Assembly: GCF_000482705.1 (NCBI RefSeq)
Contig: NZ_AXWO01000008.1
Span: 1 to 64,000 of the forward strand
DNA: 64,000 bases
Source of the DNA: Glycomyces arizonensis DSM 44726
GTDB taxonomy: Bacteria; Actinomycetota; Actinomycetes; Mycobacteriales; Micromonosporaceae
Reading direction: 5' to 3'
Shown here: piece by piece, positions 57,561 through 64,000 of the stretch
Position numbering within the stretch: position 1 is the first letter of the stretch
Layout of the letters: every line of letters starts with the position of its first letter
The notes under the pieces: generated by a model
What the model saw: only the letters and a program-made list of their open reading frames with translations
What the model was told of the DNA's origin: nothing
Databases searched by the model: none
Translations under genes and position numbers: made by a program

Positions 57561-59545
57561 CCGACGAAGCACCCGAAGTCGAGCACGAGGAGTACGAGGA
57601 GCTGGCCGAGGGCCAGTCCTCATCCGATTACCAGGTGGCGGCCAACGAACTGATGGTCAAGCCGTACTGCGACACGGACTCGTGCACCAGCAAACAGGAG
57701 GAGCCCGCCGAGGCGGCATGGGTCAAGCTCATGTCGGCCGTCCCGCAGGCGAGCCAGATCAACAACCTCCGCGCCGGTCGCGAGGGCACCATGATGCTCC
57801 CCGAGGGGCAGACCATCCAGAGCATGGTCGCCTCGATCCGCCCCCAGCCGGAGGCCGACTACGCCCTGGACACCATCAGGGACGAGTGGATCGACTTCTA
57901 CGAGGAGTTCCGGATCGTCGGCCCCAAGCTCGAGCAGGGCCTGCCGGCGCTGTCGGCGAAATGGAAGGGCGAGGACTACGACGGCTTCGAGGAGCAGGTC
58001 GAGACCGTCATCAAGAACTGCAAGACGATCCAGCACGACATCGGCGGCGACGACGGCGCCGACGGGGTCATCAAGGTCCTCGACACCAAGCAGTCCGAGA
58101 TCTTCGAGCAGCAGGGCGGCACCGCCTGCGTCTACCCGGCGCCGAAGTTCTACATGGAGGGCACCAGCTGCGGCTCGCACCGCATCCACATCAGGCCGCC
58201 GTTCTACAAGACCTGCGTGATCGAGGAGAACGACGAGATCAAGCACGCGGTCGAGCTGGCGGGGTTCGACCCGACCGTGGTCGACGAGGTCCAGGAGGGC
58301 CGCCAGCGCACCTACGACAGGTGGATGGAATACCTCAACAACAACCCCGACTATGAAGAGGGCGGCCTCACCGGCGAGGCCCTCGCCCAGAAGAAGGCCG
58401 ACGAGTACGCCGACCAGCGCCTGGTCGCGATGGGGGCGGAGGGGTCCGAGCAGCTCGAAGAGCAGGCCTCGCTGGTCAACGAGGAGGTGACCGAGCGGCA
58501 CAGCAACGTCGAGGCCCAGGTCACCGACATCGAGCCCGATGTCGGGCAGTCCGAGCCGACCACATTCGAGGAGGGCATGACCGACATGCCCGGCACGGAC
58601 GGGCTCGACGTCGGGGACGGCGGCGGGATGCCCGACCTCGGCGGCAACGGAGGGCTGGACGGCATGAACGGGCCGACCGACCTGGGCGACCTCGGCAAGG
58701 GCGGGCTCGGCGACACCGGCGGACTCGGCAACAACACCGGAGGGTTCGGCAACCCGCCGTCGGCCGCCTACTCCGGCGGCGACCTGAACGGCCTGGGCGA
58801 GGAGAACCCGTTCACCTCCGGGCTCGAGGATCCGGACAACCTCGGCGGCCAGACCCCCGGCGGCCTGGGCGGCAACGGCCTCACCGGCCTGGGCTCCGGT
58901 GGCGGGCTCCCGCCGTCCGACTACTCCGGCGGCAACGGCCTCACCGGCCTGGACTCGGACGACCCGTGGACCCCTCCCGACGCCCTCGACCCCGACGAGA
59001 TCTCGGGCGGCCTCGCCGGGGGATCGCCCTCGCTCGGATCGGGCGCTCCTCCGAGCAACATCGGCGGCGGGAGCGGACTCACCGGCGGTGGCGGCGGAGG
59101 AATCACCGGGATCGGCGGCGGAGGAGGGCTGAACTCGCCCGTCTACCGGCGCTCCAAGAACCCGATCAACGCGGGCACCGGCGCGAACCGCCCTGACAAG
59201 ACCGGCAAGGTTCCCGGCTCCGGCGGAACGGGCCGCGGGCTCACCGGTTCGGGGCGCAGCGGTGGCGGCGGAGCACCGGGGACGACGGGTCGCGGGAGCG
59301 GCCTGAGCGGCGGCACGGGATCCGGCGGGCGCGGCGCGGGCGGCCTCGGCGGTTCCGGCCGGGGCGGACTCGGCACCGCCGGGCGCGGGGGCACGGGCGG
59401 CCACGGGATGGTCCCGGTGGGCGGCGGTTCGGGCGGCGGCAAGCCGGGCGAGGACGAGGACCACGAGCGGAAGGTCTGGATGGTCGAGGACGACGACTTC
59501 TGGGGCGGATCGCCCGAGGACGACGAGGACGATCCGTTCGCGTAG
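57557..59545 (+). CDS. Large WXG-type protein with Gly-rich region and acidic DDDFWGG tail
   Basis: A 662-residue protein. The N-terminal 330 residues are helical, with a WXG motif in LPALSAKWKGEDYDGFEEQV, and contain a cluster of cysteines at about residues 36-42 and 190-222 (TACVYPAPKF, GTSCGSH, KTCVIEEN). Residues about 340-610 are a Gly/Leu/Thr-rich low-complexity region with recurring GNGLTGL and GGLG units. The C-terminal tail KVWMVEDDDFWGGSPEDDED resembles the tail seen on long type VII-linked proteins in actinomycetes. No catalytic domain is recognised. The ATG at 57557 overlaps the lipoprotein gene. It is probably the main secreted product of the module, structurally analogous to PPE/EspI-like proteins, but this is inference. 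Confidence 0.7.
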   Translation: MTDEAPEVEHEEYEELAEGQSSSDYQVAANELMVKPYCDTDSCTSKQEEPAEAAWVKLMSAVPQASQINNLRAGREGTMMLPEGQTIQSMVASIRPQPEADYALDTIRDEWIDFYEEFRIVGPKLEQGLPALSAKWKGEDYDGFEEQVETVIKNCKTIQHDIGGDDGADGVIKVLDTKQSEIFEQQGGTACVYPAPKFYMEGTSCGSHRIHIRPPFYKTCVIEENDEIKHAVELAGFDPTVVDEVQEGRQRTYDRWMEYLNNNPDYEEGGLTGEALAQKKADEYADQRLVAMGAEGSEQLEEQASLVNEEVTERHSNVEAQVTDIEPDVGQSEPTTFEEGMTDMPGTDGLDVGDGGGMPDLGGNGGLDGMNGPTDLGDLGKGGLGDTGGLGNNTGGFGNPPSAAYSGGDLNGLGEENPFTSGLEDPDNLGGQTPGGLGGNGLTGLGSGGGLPPSDYSGGNGLTGLDSDDPWTPPDALDPDEISGGLAGGSPSLGSGAPPSNIGGGSGLTGGGGGGITGIGGGGGLNSPVYRRSKNPINAGTGANRPDKTGKVPGSGGTGRGLTGSGRSGGGGAPGTTGRGSGLSGGTGSGGRGAGGLGGSGRGGLGTAGRGGTGGHGMVPVGGGSGGGKPGEDEDHERKVWMVEDDDFWGGSPEDDEDDPFA

Positions 59546-59550
59546 CCGGT

Positions 59551-59591
59551 CGGGGCGCGAGGTGGTCACCGTGCGACCGCCCCGCGCCCCG
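59551..59591 (+). terminator. Terminator of the ESX-like module
   Basis: CGGGGCGCG and CGCGCCCCG form a perfect 9-bp stem with a 23-nt loop, starting 6 nt after the stop codon and followed by GTCTTT. Confidence 0.65.
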
Positions 59592-59697
59592 GTCTTTCGC
59601 GTCATCGGTTCCGGCGCTTCGGAGGACGGTGGCGCTGTCGGATCCCTCCGGTACGGTCGCGGCTCACCGCATCGCAACCGACCGAAGGGATCCGCAC

Positions 59698-60573
59698 ATG
59701 AAGACGCTGACCAAGGACGCGTTCGCCGCGGCCGAGCGATACATGGTCCTCAACGCCAGGCTCATCGACCGGCTCCGGTTCGCCCGCCGGTTCGGCACCG
59801 GCCCGGCCGAGCCGATATTGAGCGTCCTGCGCGGCTACCAGAACTCGGACGGCGGGTTCGGCAGCGCCATCGAGCCGGACCTGCGCGGCACGGGCGGCCA
59901 GCCGCAGGGCGTGGAGATGGCGTTCTGGATCCTCGACGAGATCGACGCCTTCGGCGACCCGTCGGTCCGGGCCGCCTGCGACTGGCTCGAGGCGCACACC
60001 ACCGAGGACGGCGGGGTGCCGTGGGTGCTGCCGAGCGTGGTGGAGACCGAGCGCGGGCCGTGGTGGCAGCCGCAGGGCGACCCGGCCCCGGCCTCGCTCA
60101 ACCCGACCGGGCCGATCGCCGGGCTCCTGCTCGCCCACGGCGTCGAGCACCCGTGGCTGGAGGGGGCCGCCGCGTTCTGCTGGGACCGCATCGACGCCGT
60201 CTCGGAGCTGGAGGCGTACGGCGCCATGTGCGTCCTCAGATTCCTGGAGCGGGTGCCGGACCGCGACCGGGCCGAGGCGGCGTTCGAGCGTCTCAGCGGG
60301 GCGCTGCTGGCGACGGTGGCGCTCGACCCCGACGCGCCCGGGCATGTCCACTCGCCGCTCGACCTCGCGCCGACGCCTGAGTCGATGGCGCGCCGCCTGT
60401 TCGCCGACGCGGACATCGACCGGCACCTCGACGCGGTGATCGACGCCCAGCACGACGACGGCGGCTGGGCGCCGAACTTCGAGATGTGGACGCCGCTGGT
60501 GCGCCACGAGTGGGGCGGCCACCTGACGCTTGCGAAGCTGCACACCTTGGGGGCCTACGGGCGGCTCGACTGA
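59698..60573 (+). CDS. Squalene-cyclase/prenyltransferase-fold protein
   Basis: A 291-residue protein with the alpha/alpha-barrel repeats of the terpene cyclase/prenyltransferase superfamily. QW-like motifs are QNSDGGFGSAIEPDLRG near the N-terminus and QHDDGGWAPNFEMW near the C-terminus. It is much shorter than true cyclases and lacks the DxDD catalytic motif, so an enzymatic role is doubtful; related stand-alone proteins are of unknown function. The ATG at 59698 follows CGAAGGGATCCGCAC. It follows the ESX-like module on the same strand but beyond its terminator, and precedes a PadR gene by 222 nt with a large palindrome in between. Confidence 0.75.
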   Translation: MKTLTKDAFAAAERYMVLNARLIDRLRFARRFGTGPAEPILSVLRGYQNSDGGFGSAIEPDLRGTGGQPQGVEMAFWILDEIDAFGDPSVRAACDWLEAHTTEDGGVPWVLPSVVETERGPWWQPQGDPAPASLNPTGPIAGLLLAHGVEHPWLEGAAAFCWDRIDAVSELEAYGAMCVLRFLERVPDRDRAEAAFERLSGALLATVALDPDAPGHVHSPLDLAPTPESMARRLFADADIDRHLDAVIDAQHDDGGWAPNFEMWTPLVRHEWGGHLTLAKLHTLGAYGRLD

Positions 60574-60747
60574 GTTGCCGGTGCATCGGGGCCACCGGTG
60601 GAATGGGGTCGCCCGTGCATCGAGGGCGCAGGTGAGGCAGGGCCACCGGTGAGACGGGAGCGGTCATCGGCGGCGAAGACCGCTCCCCCGCTCAGCTGCT
60701 CAGAGGGTTCGAGAGGCCCGAGGCCGGGGTGCGGCCTGACTCGTCAT

Positions 60748-60785
60748 TAACCCTAGAACTATTATGCATAACAGTTCTAGGGTTA
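60748..60785. promoter_or_regulatory. 38-bp near-perfect palindrome (PadR operator candidate)
   Basis: The outer arms TAACCCTAGAACT (60748-60760) and AGTTCTAGGGTTA (60773-60785) are perfectly complementary and flank the inner palindrome TTATGCATAA (60762-60771); only one base pair in 19 fails. It ends 11 nt before the PadR start and touches its ribosome binding site. Confidence 0.75.
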
Positions 60786-60795
60786 GGAGCCATGC

Positions 60796-61164
60796 ATGCG
60801 CATCGCCAAAGATCTCGTCGCCGCCTCGGCCACACCGCTGGTCCTGGGCATCCTCGCCGAAGAGGAGAGCTACGGGTACGCCATCCTCAAGGAGGTCAGC
60901 GAGCGGTCGGGCGGCCGCCTGGAGTGGACCGAGGGCCTGCTGTATCCGCTGCTGCACCGCCTCGAGCGGCTCGGCTACATCGCGTCCATCTGGCGCACCC
61001 CCGAAGGCGGCCGCAAGCGCAAGTACTACCGCATCACCGACGAGGGCCGGGCCGAGCTCGCCGAGCAGCGCCGGCAGTGGGCCGCCGTCACCGAGGCGCT
61101 GCAGGACGTCTGGAAGGCCTCGCGGTCGTTCGGTCCGGGCTCCTCGCCGGTATGGGAGGGGTGA
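60796..61164 (+). CDS. PadR-family transcriptional regulator
   Basis: A 122-residue PadR protein. The winged helix-turn-helix spans about residues 10-80 (PLVLGILAEEESYGYAILKE, then LEWTEGLLYPLLHRLERLGY), followed by RKRKYYRITDEGRAELAEQ, the usual wing, and a C-terminal dimerisation helix with a short tail. PadR proteins bind long palindromes and respond to small phenolics, drugs or membrane stress. The ATG at 60796 is preferred over that at 60792 because GGAG at 60786-60789 ends 6 nt before it. It is 3 nt upstream of the HAAS-type permease gene, so both form an operon under the 38-bp palindrome. Confidence 0.92.
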   Translation: MRIAKDLVAASATPLVLGILAEEESYGYAILKEVSERSGGRLEWTEGLLYPLLHRLERLGYIASIWRTPEGGRKRKYYRITDEGRAELAEQRRQWAAVTEALQDVWKASRSFGPGSSPVWEG

Positions 61165-61167
61165 TCG

Positions 61168-62532
61168 ATGAGCGCCGAACCCGACACCGGCCTGGAGGCC
61201 CAGATAGCGCAGTGGCGCACCTACATGCTGCGCCGCCGCGGCATGCACGACGCCGACGTCGACGAGCTGGAGGACCACCTCCGGGGCCGGATCGCCGACC
61301 TCGCCGGGACGGGGCTGCGCGACGACGAGGCGTTCCTCATCGCCGTCAAGCGCATGGGCGGCCTCGACGAGCTGTCGCGCGAGTTCGCCCGCGAGCACTC
61401 CGACCGGCTGTGGAAGCAGCTGGTGCTCACGTCCGGCCCCGACGCCGGGGACACGAGCAGGCGGCGCGAGCTGCTGGCCATGGTCGTGTGCGCGGCCGCC
61501 GGGGCGATCGCCGTCAAGGTCCCCTCCTGGGCCGGTCTCGGCATCGCGGACGACGCGGACTTCTACGCGCGCAACGCGGGCCTGCTCGCGCTGGCGCCAC
61601 TGGCGGCCTATTTCGCCTGGCGGCGCCGGATCGGCGCCAAGGTGATCGGCCTGCTGGCGCTGCTGTTCGCGGTCGGCGCCGTCGCCGCCAACGCCTATCC
61701 GCTGGCCGATGACGCCCAGAGCACCGTGCTGACGGCGATCCACCTGCCGCTGGCGCTCTGGCTCGTCGTCGGCGTGGCCTACGCGGGCGGCGAGTGGCGG
61801 TCCGAGCGCAGGCGGATGGACTTCATCCGGTTCAGCGGGGAGTGGTTCATCTACTTCGTGCTGATAGCGCTCGGCGGCGGCGTGCTCACCGCGTTCACGA
61901 TCGGCACGTTCGAGGCCATCGGCCTGGACGCCTCGACGTTCATCGCAGAGTGGTTGCTGCCGTGCGGGGCCGCGGCCGCGATCGTGGTGGCCGCGTGGCT
62001 GGTGGAGGCCAAGCAGAGCGTCATCGAGAACATGGCGCCGGTGCTGACCCGCGTGTTCACGCCGCTCTTCGCCGCCACGCTGCTGGCCGTCCTGGTCGCG
62101 ATCGTCTGGACCAGCAACGGGATCGATGTCGAACGCGACGTGCTGATCCTGTTCAACCTGCTGCTGGTCGTCGTGCTCGGCCTGCTGCTGTACTCGATCT
62201 CCGCCCGCGATCCCGCGGCCGGGCCCGGCGTCTTCGACTGGCTGCAGCTCGCCCTCGTCGTCAGCGCGCTCCTCATCGACGTCATGGTGCTGCTCGCCGT
62301 CACCGGCCGCATCAGCGAGTGGGGCTTCAGCCCGAACAAGAGCGCCGCGCTCGGCGAGAACGTCGTCCTGTTCGTCAACCTGGCGTGGTCGGCGTGGCTG
62401 TTCCTGGGGCTGTCGCGGGGGCGCATGCGGTTCGCCCGCATGGAGCGCTGGCAGACCGACTACGTCGTCGTGTACGCGGCTTGGGCGTGGGCGGTGGTCC
62501 TCGTCTTCCCGCCGCTGTTCGGCTTCGCGTGA
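61168..62532 (+). CDS. Integral membrane protein with permease prefix (HAAS) domain
   Basis: A 454-residue membrane protein. The first 75 residues are a helical cytoplasmic domain (AQWRTYMLRRRGMHDADVDE, then VKRMGGLDELSREFAREH) of the HAAS/permease-prefix type that regularly follows PadR genes. Behind it lie about eleven membrane helices, with a broad hydrophobic core to the C-terminus FPPLFGFA. The function is unknown; related proteins are described as DUF4153-like or permease prefix domain proteins. The ATG is 3 nt after the PadR stop and has GGGGTGATCG upstream, so the two genes are translationally linked. It likely responds to the same signal as PadR. Confidence 0.82.
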   Translation: MSAEPDTGLEAQIAQWRTYMLRRRGMHDADVDELEDHLRGRIADLAGTGLRDDEAFLIAVKRMGGLDELSREFAREHSDRLWKQLVLTSGPDAGDTSRRRELLAMVVCAAAGAIAVKVPSWAGLGIADDADFYARNAGLLALAPLAAYFAWRRRIGAKVIGLLALLFAVGAVAANAYPLADDAQSTVLTAIHLPLALWLVVGVAYAGGEWRSERRRMDFIRFSGEWFIYFVLIALGGGVLTAFTIGTFEAIGLDASTFIAEWLLPCGAAAAIVVAAWLVEAKQSVIENMAPVLTRVFTPLFAATLLAVLVAIVWTSNGIDVERDVLILFNLLLVVVLGLLLYSISARDPAAGPGVFDWLQLALVVSALLIDVMVLLAVTGRISEWGFSPNKSAALGENVVLFVNLAWSAWLFLGLSRGRMRFARMERWQTDYVVVYAAWAWAVVLVFPPLFGFA

Positions 62533-62542
62533 GCGGCGCGGC

Positions 62543-62734
62543 TCAGTCCTCCTCGCCGTTTCGGGGGCGGGCCATGAGCACGATCGCCGCCACCGTGATG
62601 ACGATGAGGGCAACGGCCACGTACACCGGCTCGATCGCGAGCAGCGTGCCCAGGCCCTGGGCGAGGAACGGCGCGGCCATGGCGACGACCACCGCCAGCG
62701 CGATCCATCGCGAATACCGACGCATTCCCCGCAT
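62543..62734 (-). CDS. Small two-helix membrane protein
   Basis: A 63-residue protein with two hydrophobic helices (IALAVVVAMAAPFLAQGLGT and EPVYVAVALIVITVAAIVLM) joined by a short loop and ending in a charged RPRNGEED tail. The start ATG at 62732-62734 is set by AAGGAGG 5 nt upstream, read on the minus strand; an in-frame GTG at 62755 lies before that site. Function unknown. It ends 10 nt from the convergent permease gene. It may be a membrane stress peptide or a partner of another membrane protein. Confidence 0.65.
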   Translation of the reverse strand: MRGMRRYSRWIALAVVVAMAAPFLAQGLGTLLAIEPVYVAVALIVITVAAIVLMARPRNGEED

Positions 62735-62811
62735 CGCGGCCTCCTTCTCGCTCACCCCGAGCCTACCGAGTCCGCGTGCGAGGGCAAGCGGATCGGCGCC
62801 GTGAAAGCCGA

Positions 62812-62837
62812 GGGGCCGCGTCGGACGACGCGGCCCC
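62812..62837. terminator. Strong hairpin between small membrane gene and Rv3235-family gene
   Basis: GGGGCCGCGTC and GACGCGGCCCC form a perfect 11-bp stem with the tetraloop GGAC, about 100 nt past the Rv3235-family stop codon on the minus strand. There is no T-tract. Confidence 0.6.
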
Positions 62838-62908
62838 GCTTACGGCTCGCAAGAGCGCGGAAGGCAGGCCCTCCAGGTGCCGGTGTCGTACCCGGAGGGC
62901 CGGGCAGC

Positions 62909-62933
62909 GCCCGTTCGGAGTCCTCGGACGGGC
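62909..62933 (-). terminator. Hairpin just after the Rv3235-family gene
   Basis: GCCCGT and ACGGGC form a 6-bp stem with a 13-nt loop 2 nt beyond the stop codon; a second stem, GGCCCTCC/GGAGGGCC, follows at 62867-62901. Confidence 0.5.
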
Positions 62934-62935
62934 CC

Positions 62936-63307
62936 TCAGACCCCCATCGGTCGGCGGCGGCGGTCGGCTCCGATCAGCTCGCAGTCGTCGAGCCGCCAGC
63001 CTTCCCCGGTGGCGCGGAAGGTGAACGTCATCGCCTGGTGGAGCCGCCCGTCCTCCACGACGGCCACGATCTCGGCGATGTGGTCGCTCGGGCAGGCCAT
63101 GCGCCGCACCCGCACGTTTCGGAACCGGCTGGGGACCCTGCGGCGCACTCGCGCGAACGCCGCCCAACCATGTTGGGTGGCGAGCTTCTCGGCGCCCGTC
63201 AACGGCTTGCGTCCAGTGAGGATGTTGAGGAAGTAGCAGGAGTAGCTGACGGCCACCCGTGGCGAGGGTCGACCGGTTCCGCCCACGGTTCGGTTGGCAC
63301 AGTGCAT
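62936..63307 (-). CDS. Rv3235-family protein
   Basis: A 123-residue basic protein of the Rv3235 family. The N-terminal helical part (YFLNILTGRKPLTGAEKLAT) is typical, followed by FARVRRRVPSRFRNVRVRRM and a strand-rich IAEIVAVVEDGRLHQAMTFT end with the WRLDDCELIG motif. The function is unknown; the family is conserved in actinomycetes, often near secA. That neighbour is absent here, though the gene lies near the window end. The ATG at 63305-63307 is behind GGAGGAATC, a good ribosome binding site. It is followed by two or three hairpins. Confidence 0.8.
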   Translation of the reverse strand: MHCANRTVGGTGRPSPRVAVSYSCYFLNILTGRKPLTGAEKLATQHGWAAFARVRRRVPSRFRNVRVRRMACPSDHIAEIVAVVEDGRLHQAMTFTFRATGEGWRLDDCELIGADRRRRPMGV

Positions 63308-63552
63308 GATTCCTCCAGTAAAAAGGTGGGAATTACTGTTCGGGAAAGGAATCTAGACATCACTCTCAGCGAAGTCAAACACGCGCAACGTGATCGGGAC
63401 GGGTCGCACCGACCGCGACTGTCGACTTCGCACCTCGGCCCGCCGGACGACCCGTCTTCGTAAGCGACACACCGCTACGGGTAATCGGGAGTCGTTTGTC
63501 GGATCCTACAAAAATCGGGCGGGCCATCCTTGGGCGTGTCGTTCCCGCGATT

Positions 63553-64000
63553 TCAGTTGGTCTTGGTGTTGGGCAGGTGGTCGCCGAGGTAGCCGATCCA
63601 GATCCTGCCGGTCGCGCCGCCCGCGTCGTCGAGGAAGTGCATGCGGGGCGCGGGGTTGCCGATCCGCTGGAGCTTGATGTGCGAGGGCATGTAGAGCCGC
63701 CCCGAGGAGTCGATGTCCGCCGGGACGCGGAAGGTCCGGGCCTCGCGGAACTTGGGCCGCCCGGTGACGCTGTCGGACTCCTTCATGGACACCATGTTCG
63801 GCGAGATGGCCGGCTGGCCCGGCAGCGGGTGGCCGCACCAGTCGTAGAAGCCGCCGGTGAACCGCCCTTCGGCGCGGGCGGCGGCGTAGGCGTCCAGGGC
63901 GCGCAGCGCGTCCCAGGCCTTGCCGGTCCAGCGGCGGCACATCCGCGGATAGGTCACGTCGAGCTTGGCGACGTCGGGATCGAGCGTCTCGGGGAGGTCG
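63553..64000 (-). CDS. Hypothetical protein, C-terminal part (runs off the window)
   Basis: The frame is open from the right edge of the window to the stop at 63553, so the gene is cut at its N-terminal side; at least 148 residues are seen. A GTG at 63955-63957 could be a start but in-frame sequence continues upstream. Visible features are RRWTGKAWDALRALDAYAAA (helical), YDWCGHPLPGQPAISPNMVS, the strand-rich ARTFRVPADIDSSGRLYMPS and a final segment with GRIWIGYLGDHLPNTKTN. No family function is recognised with certainty. The tail resembles conserved actinobacterial hypothetical proteins. Confidence 0.6.
   Translation of the reverse strand, partial: DLPETLDPDVAKLDVTYPRMCRRWTGKAWDALRALDAYAAARAEGRFTGGFYDWCGHPLPGQPAISPNMVSMKESDSVTGRPKFREARTFRVPADIDSSGRLYMPSHIKLQRIGNPAPRMHFLDDAGGATGRIWIGYLGDHLPNTKTN

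Noticed and set aside
58600-59430. Possible DNA repeat array or CRISPR-like array in a Gly-rich stretch
   Set aside because: The repeats are irregular codon-level Gly/Leu/Thr units inside an open reading frame, without constant spacers or repeat length.
60748-60785. Possible terminal inverted repeat of an insertion sequence
   Set aside because: There is no transposase, the arms are adjacent and the position in front of a PadR gene fits an operator.

Overview
The window is about 64 kb of very GC-rich DNA with tightly packed genes, many GTG or TTG starts, frequent ATGA/GTGA overlaps and several promoters whose -10 box sits 6-8 nt from the start codon, as in leaderless mRNA. With a mycothiol-type isomerase fold, MMPL exporter, PASTA kinase, Rv3235-family protein, HAAS-prefix permease and type VII secretion (ESX) substrate-like proteins, this points to an actinomycete, perhaps near Glycomyces or Stackebrandtia (genus is a guess). 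No tRNA, rRNA, CRISPR array, insertion sequence, phage or replication origin was seen.

Layout. 1-3.9 kb: L-rhamnose isomerase/mutarotase operon, a divergent LacI regulator and a GH51 arabinofuranosidase. 3.9-10 kb: DinB-like protein, DUF1963, serine hydrolase, divergent TetR, aminoglycoside kinase-like protein, DoxX and an ECF41-type sigma factor. 10-16.7 kb: DUF2264 protein, DedA, MMPL exporter with TetR, lactonase. 16.8-23.2 kb: MsrB, PASTA Ser/Thr kinase, lipoprotein, HrpB helicase, M50-like peptidase. 23.2-29.4 kb: beta-glucan cluster (GH16-CBM6, sugar ABC binding protein, two permeases, LacI) with a well-resolved promoter and palindromic operators. 29.4-39.2 kb: 47-residue membrane peptide, minimal family A DNA polymerase, secreted amidase, ABC exporter plus two-component system, methyltransferase, GNAT protein with a lost stop codon, HAD phosphatase. 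39.2-46.4 kb: SWIM/SNF2 pair, secreted GH43 arabinanase with ricin-type lectin, KDG kinase plus KDPG aldolase, apt. 46.5-51.7 kb: DUF4234 protein and a ROK-controlled sugar ABC importer. 52-53.8 kb: aldo/keto reductase, macrodomain protein. 54.1-59.6 kb: a six-gene module resembling ESX substrates. 59.7-64 kb: cyclase-fold protein, PadR plus HAAS-domain permease under a 38-bp palindrome, Rv3235-family protein and a cut-off gene.

How the genes work together. Much of the window is regulated polysaccharide use. Rhamnose isomerase, arabinofuranosidase, arabinanase, DUF2264 and KDG kinase/KDPG aldolase together suggest growth on pectin (rhamnogalacturonan with arabinan side chains). The GH51 and GH43 genes, 41 kb apart, share an operator-like word. 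The GH16 cluster suggests laminarin-type glucan. Both sugar importers lack an ATPase gene and presumably share one encoded elsewhere (MsiK-like).

The least described region is 54.1-59.6 kb: a protein with two apparent YbaB/EbfC-like domains, an EspC-like small protein, a membrane-spanning WXG protein, another small helical protein, a lipoprotein and a 662-residue WXG/Gly-rich protein ending in an acidic DDDFWGG tail. No ESX core gene is nearby, so the secretion machine must lie elsewhere if the assignment is right.
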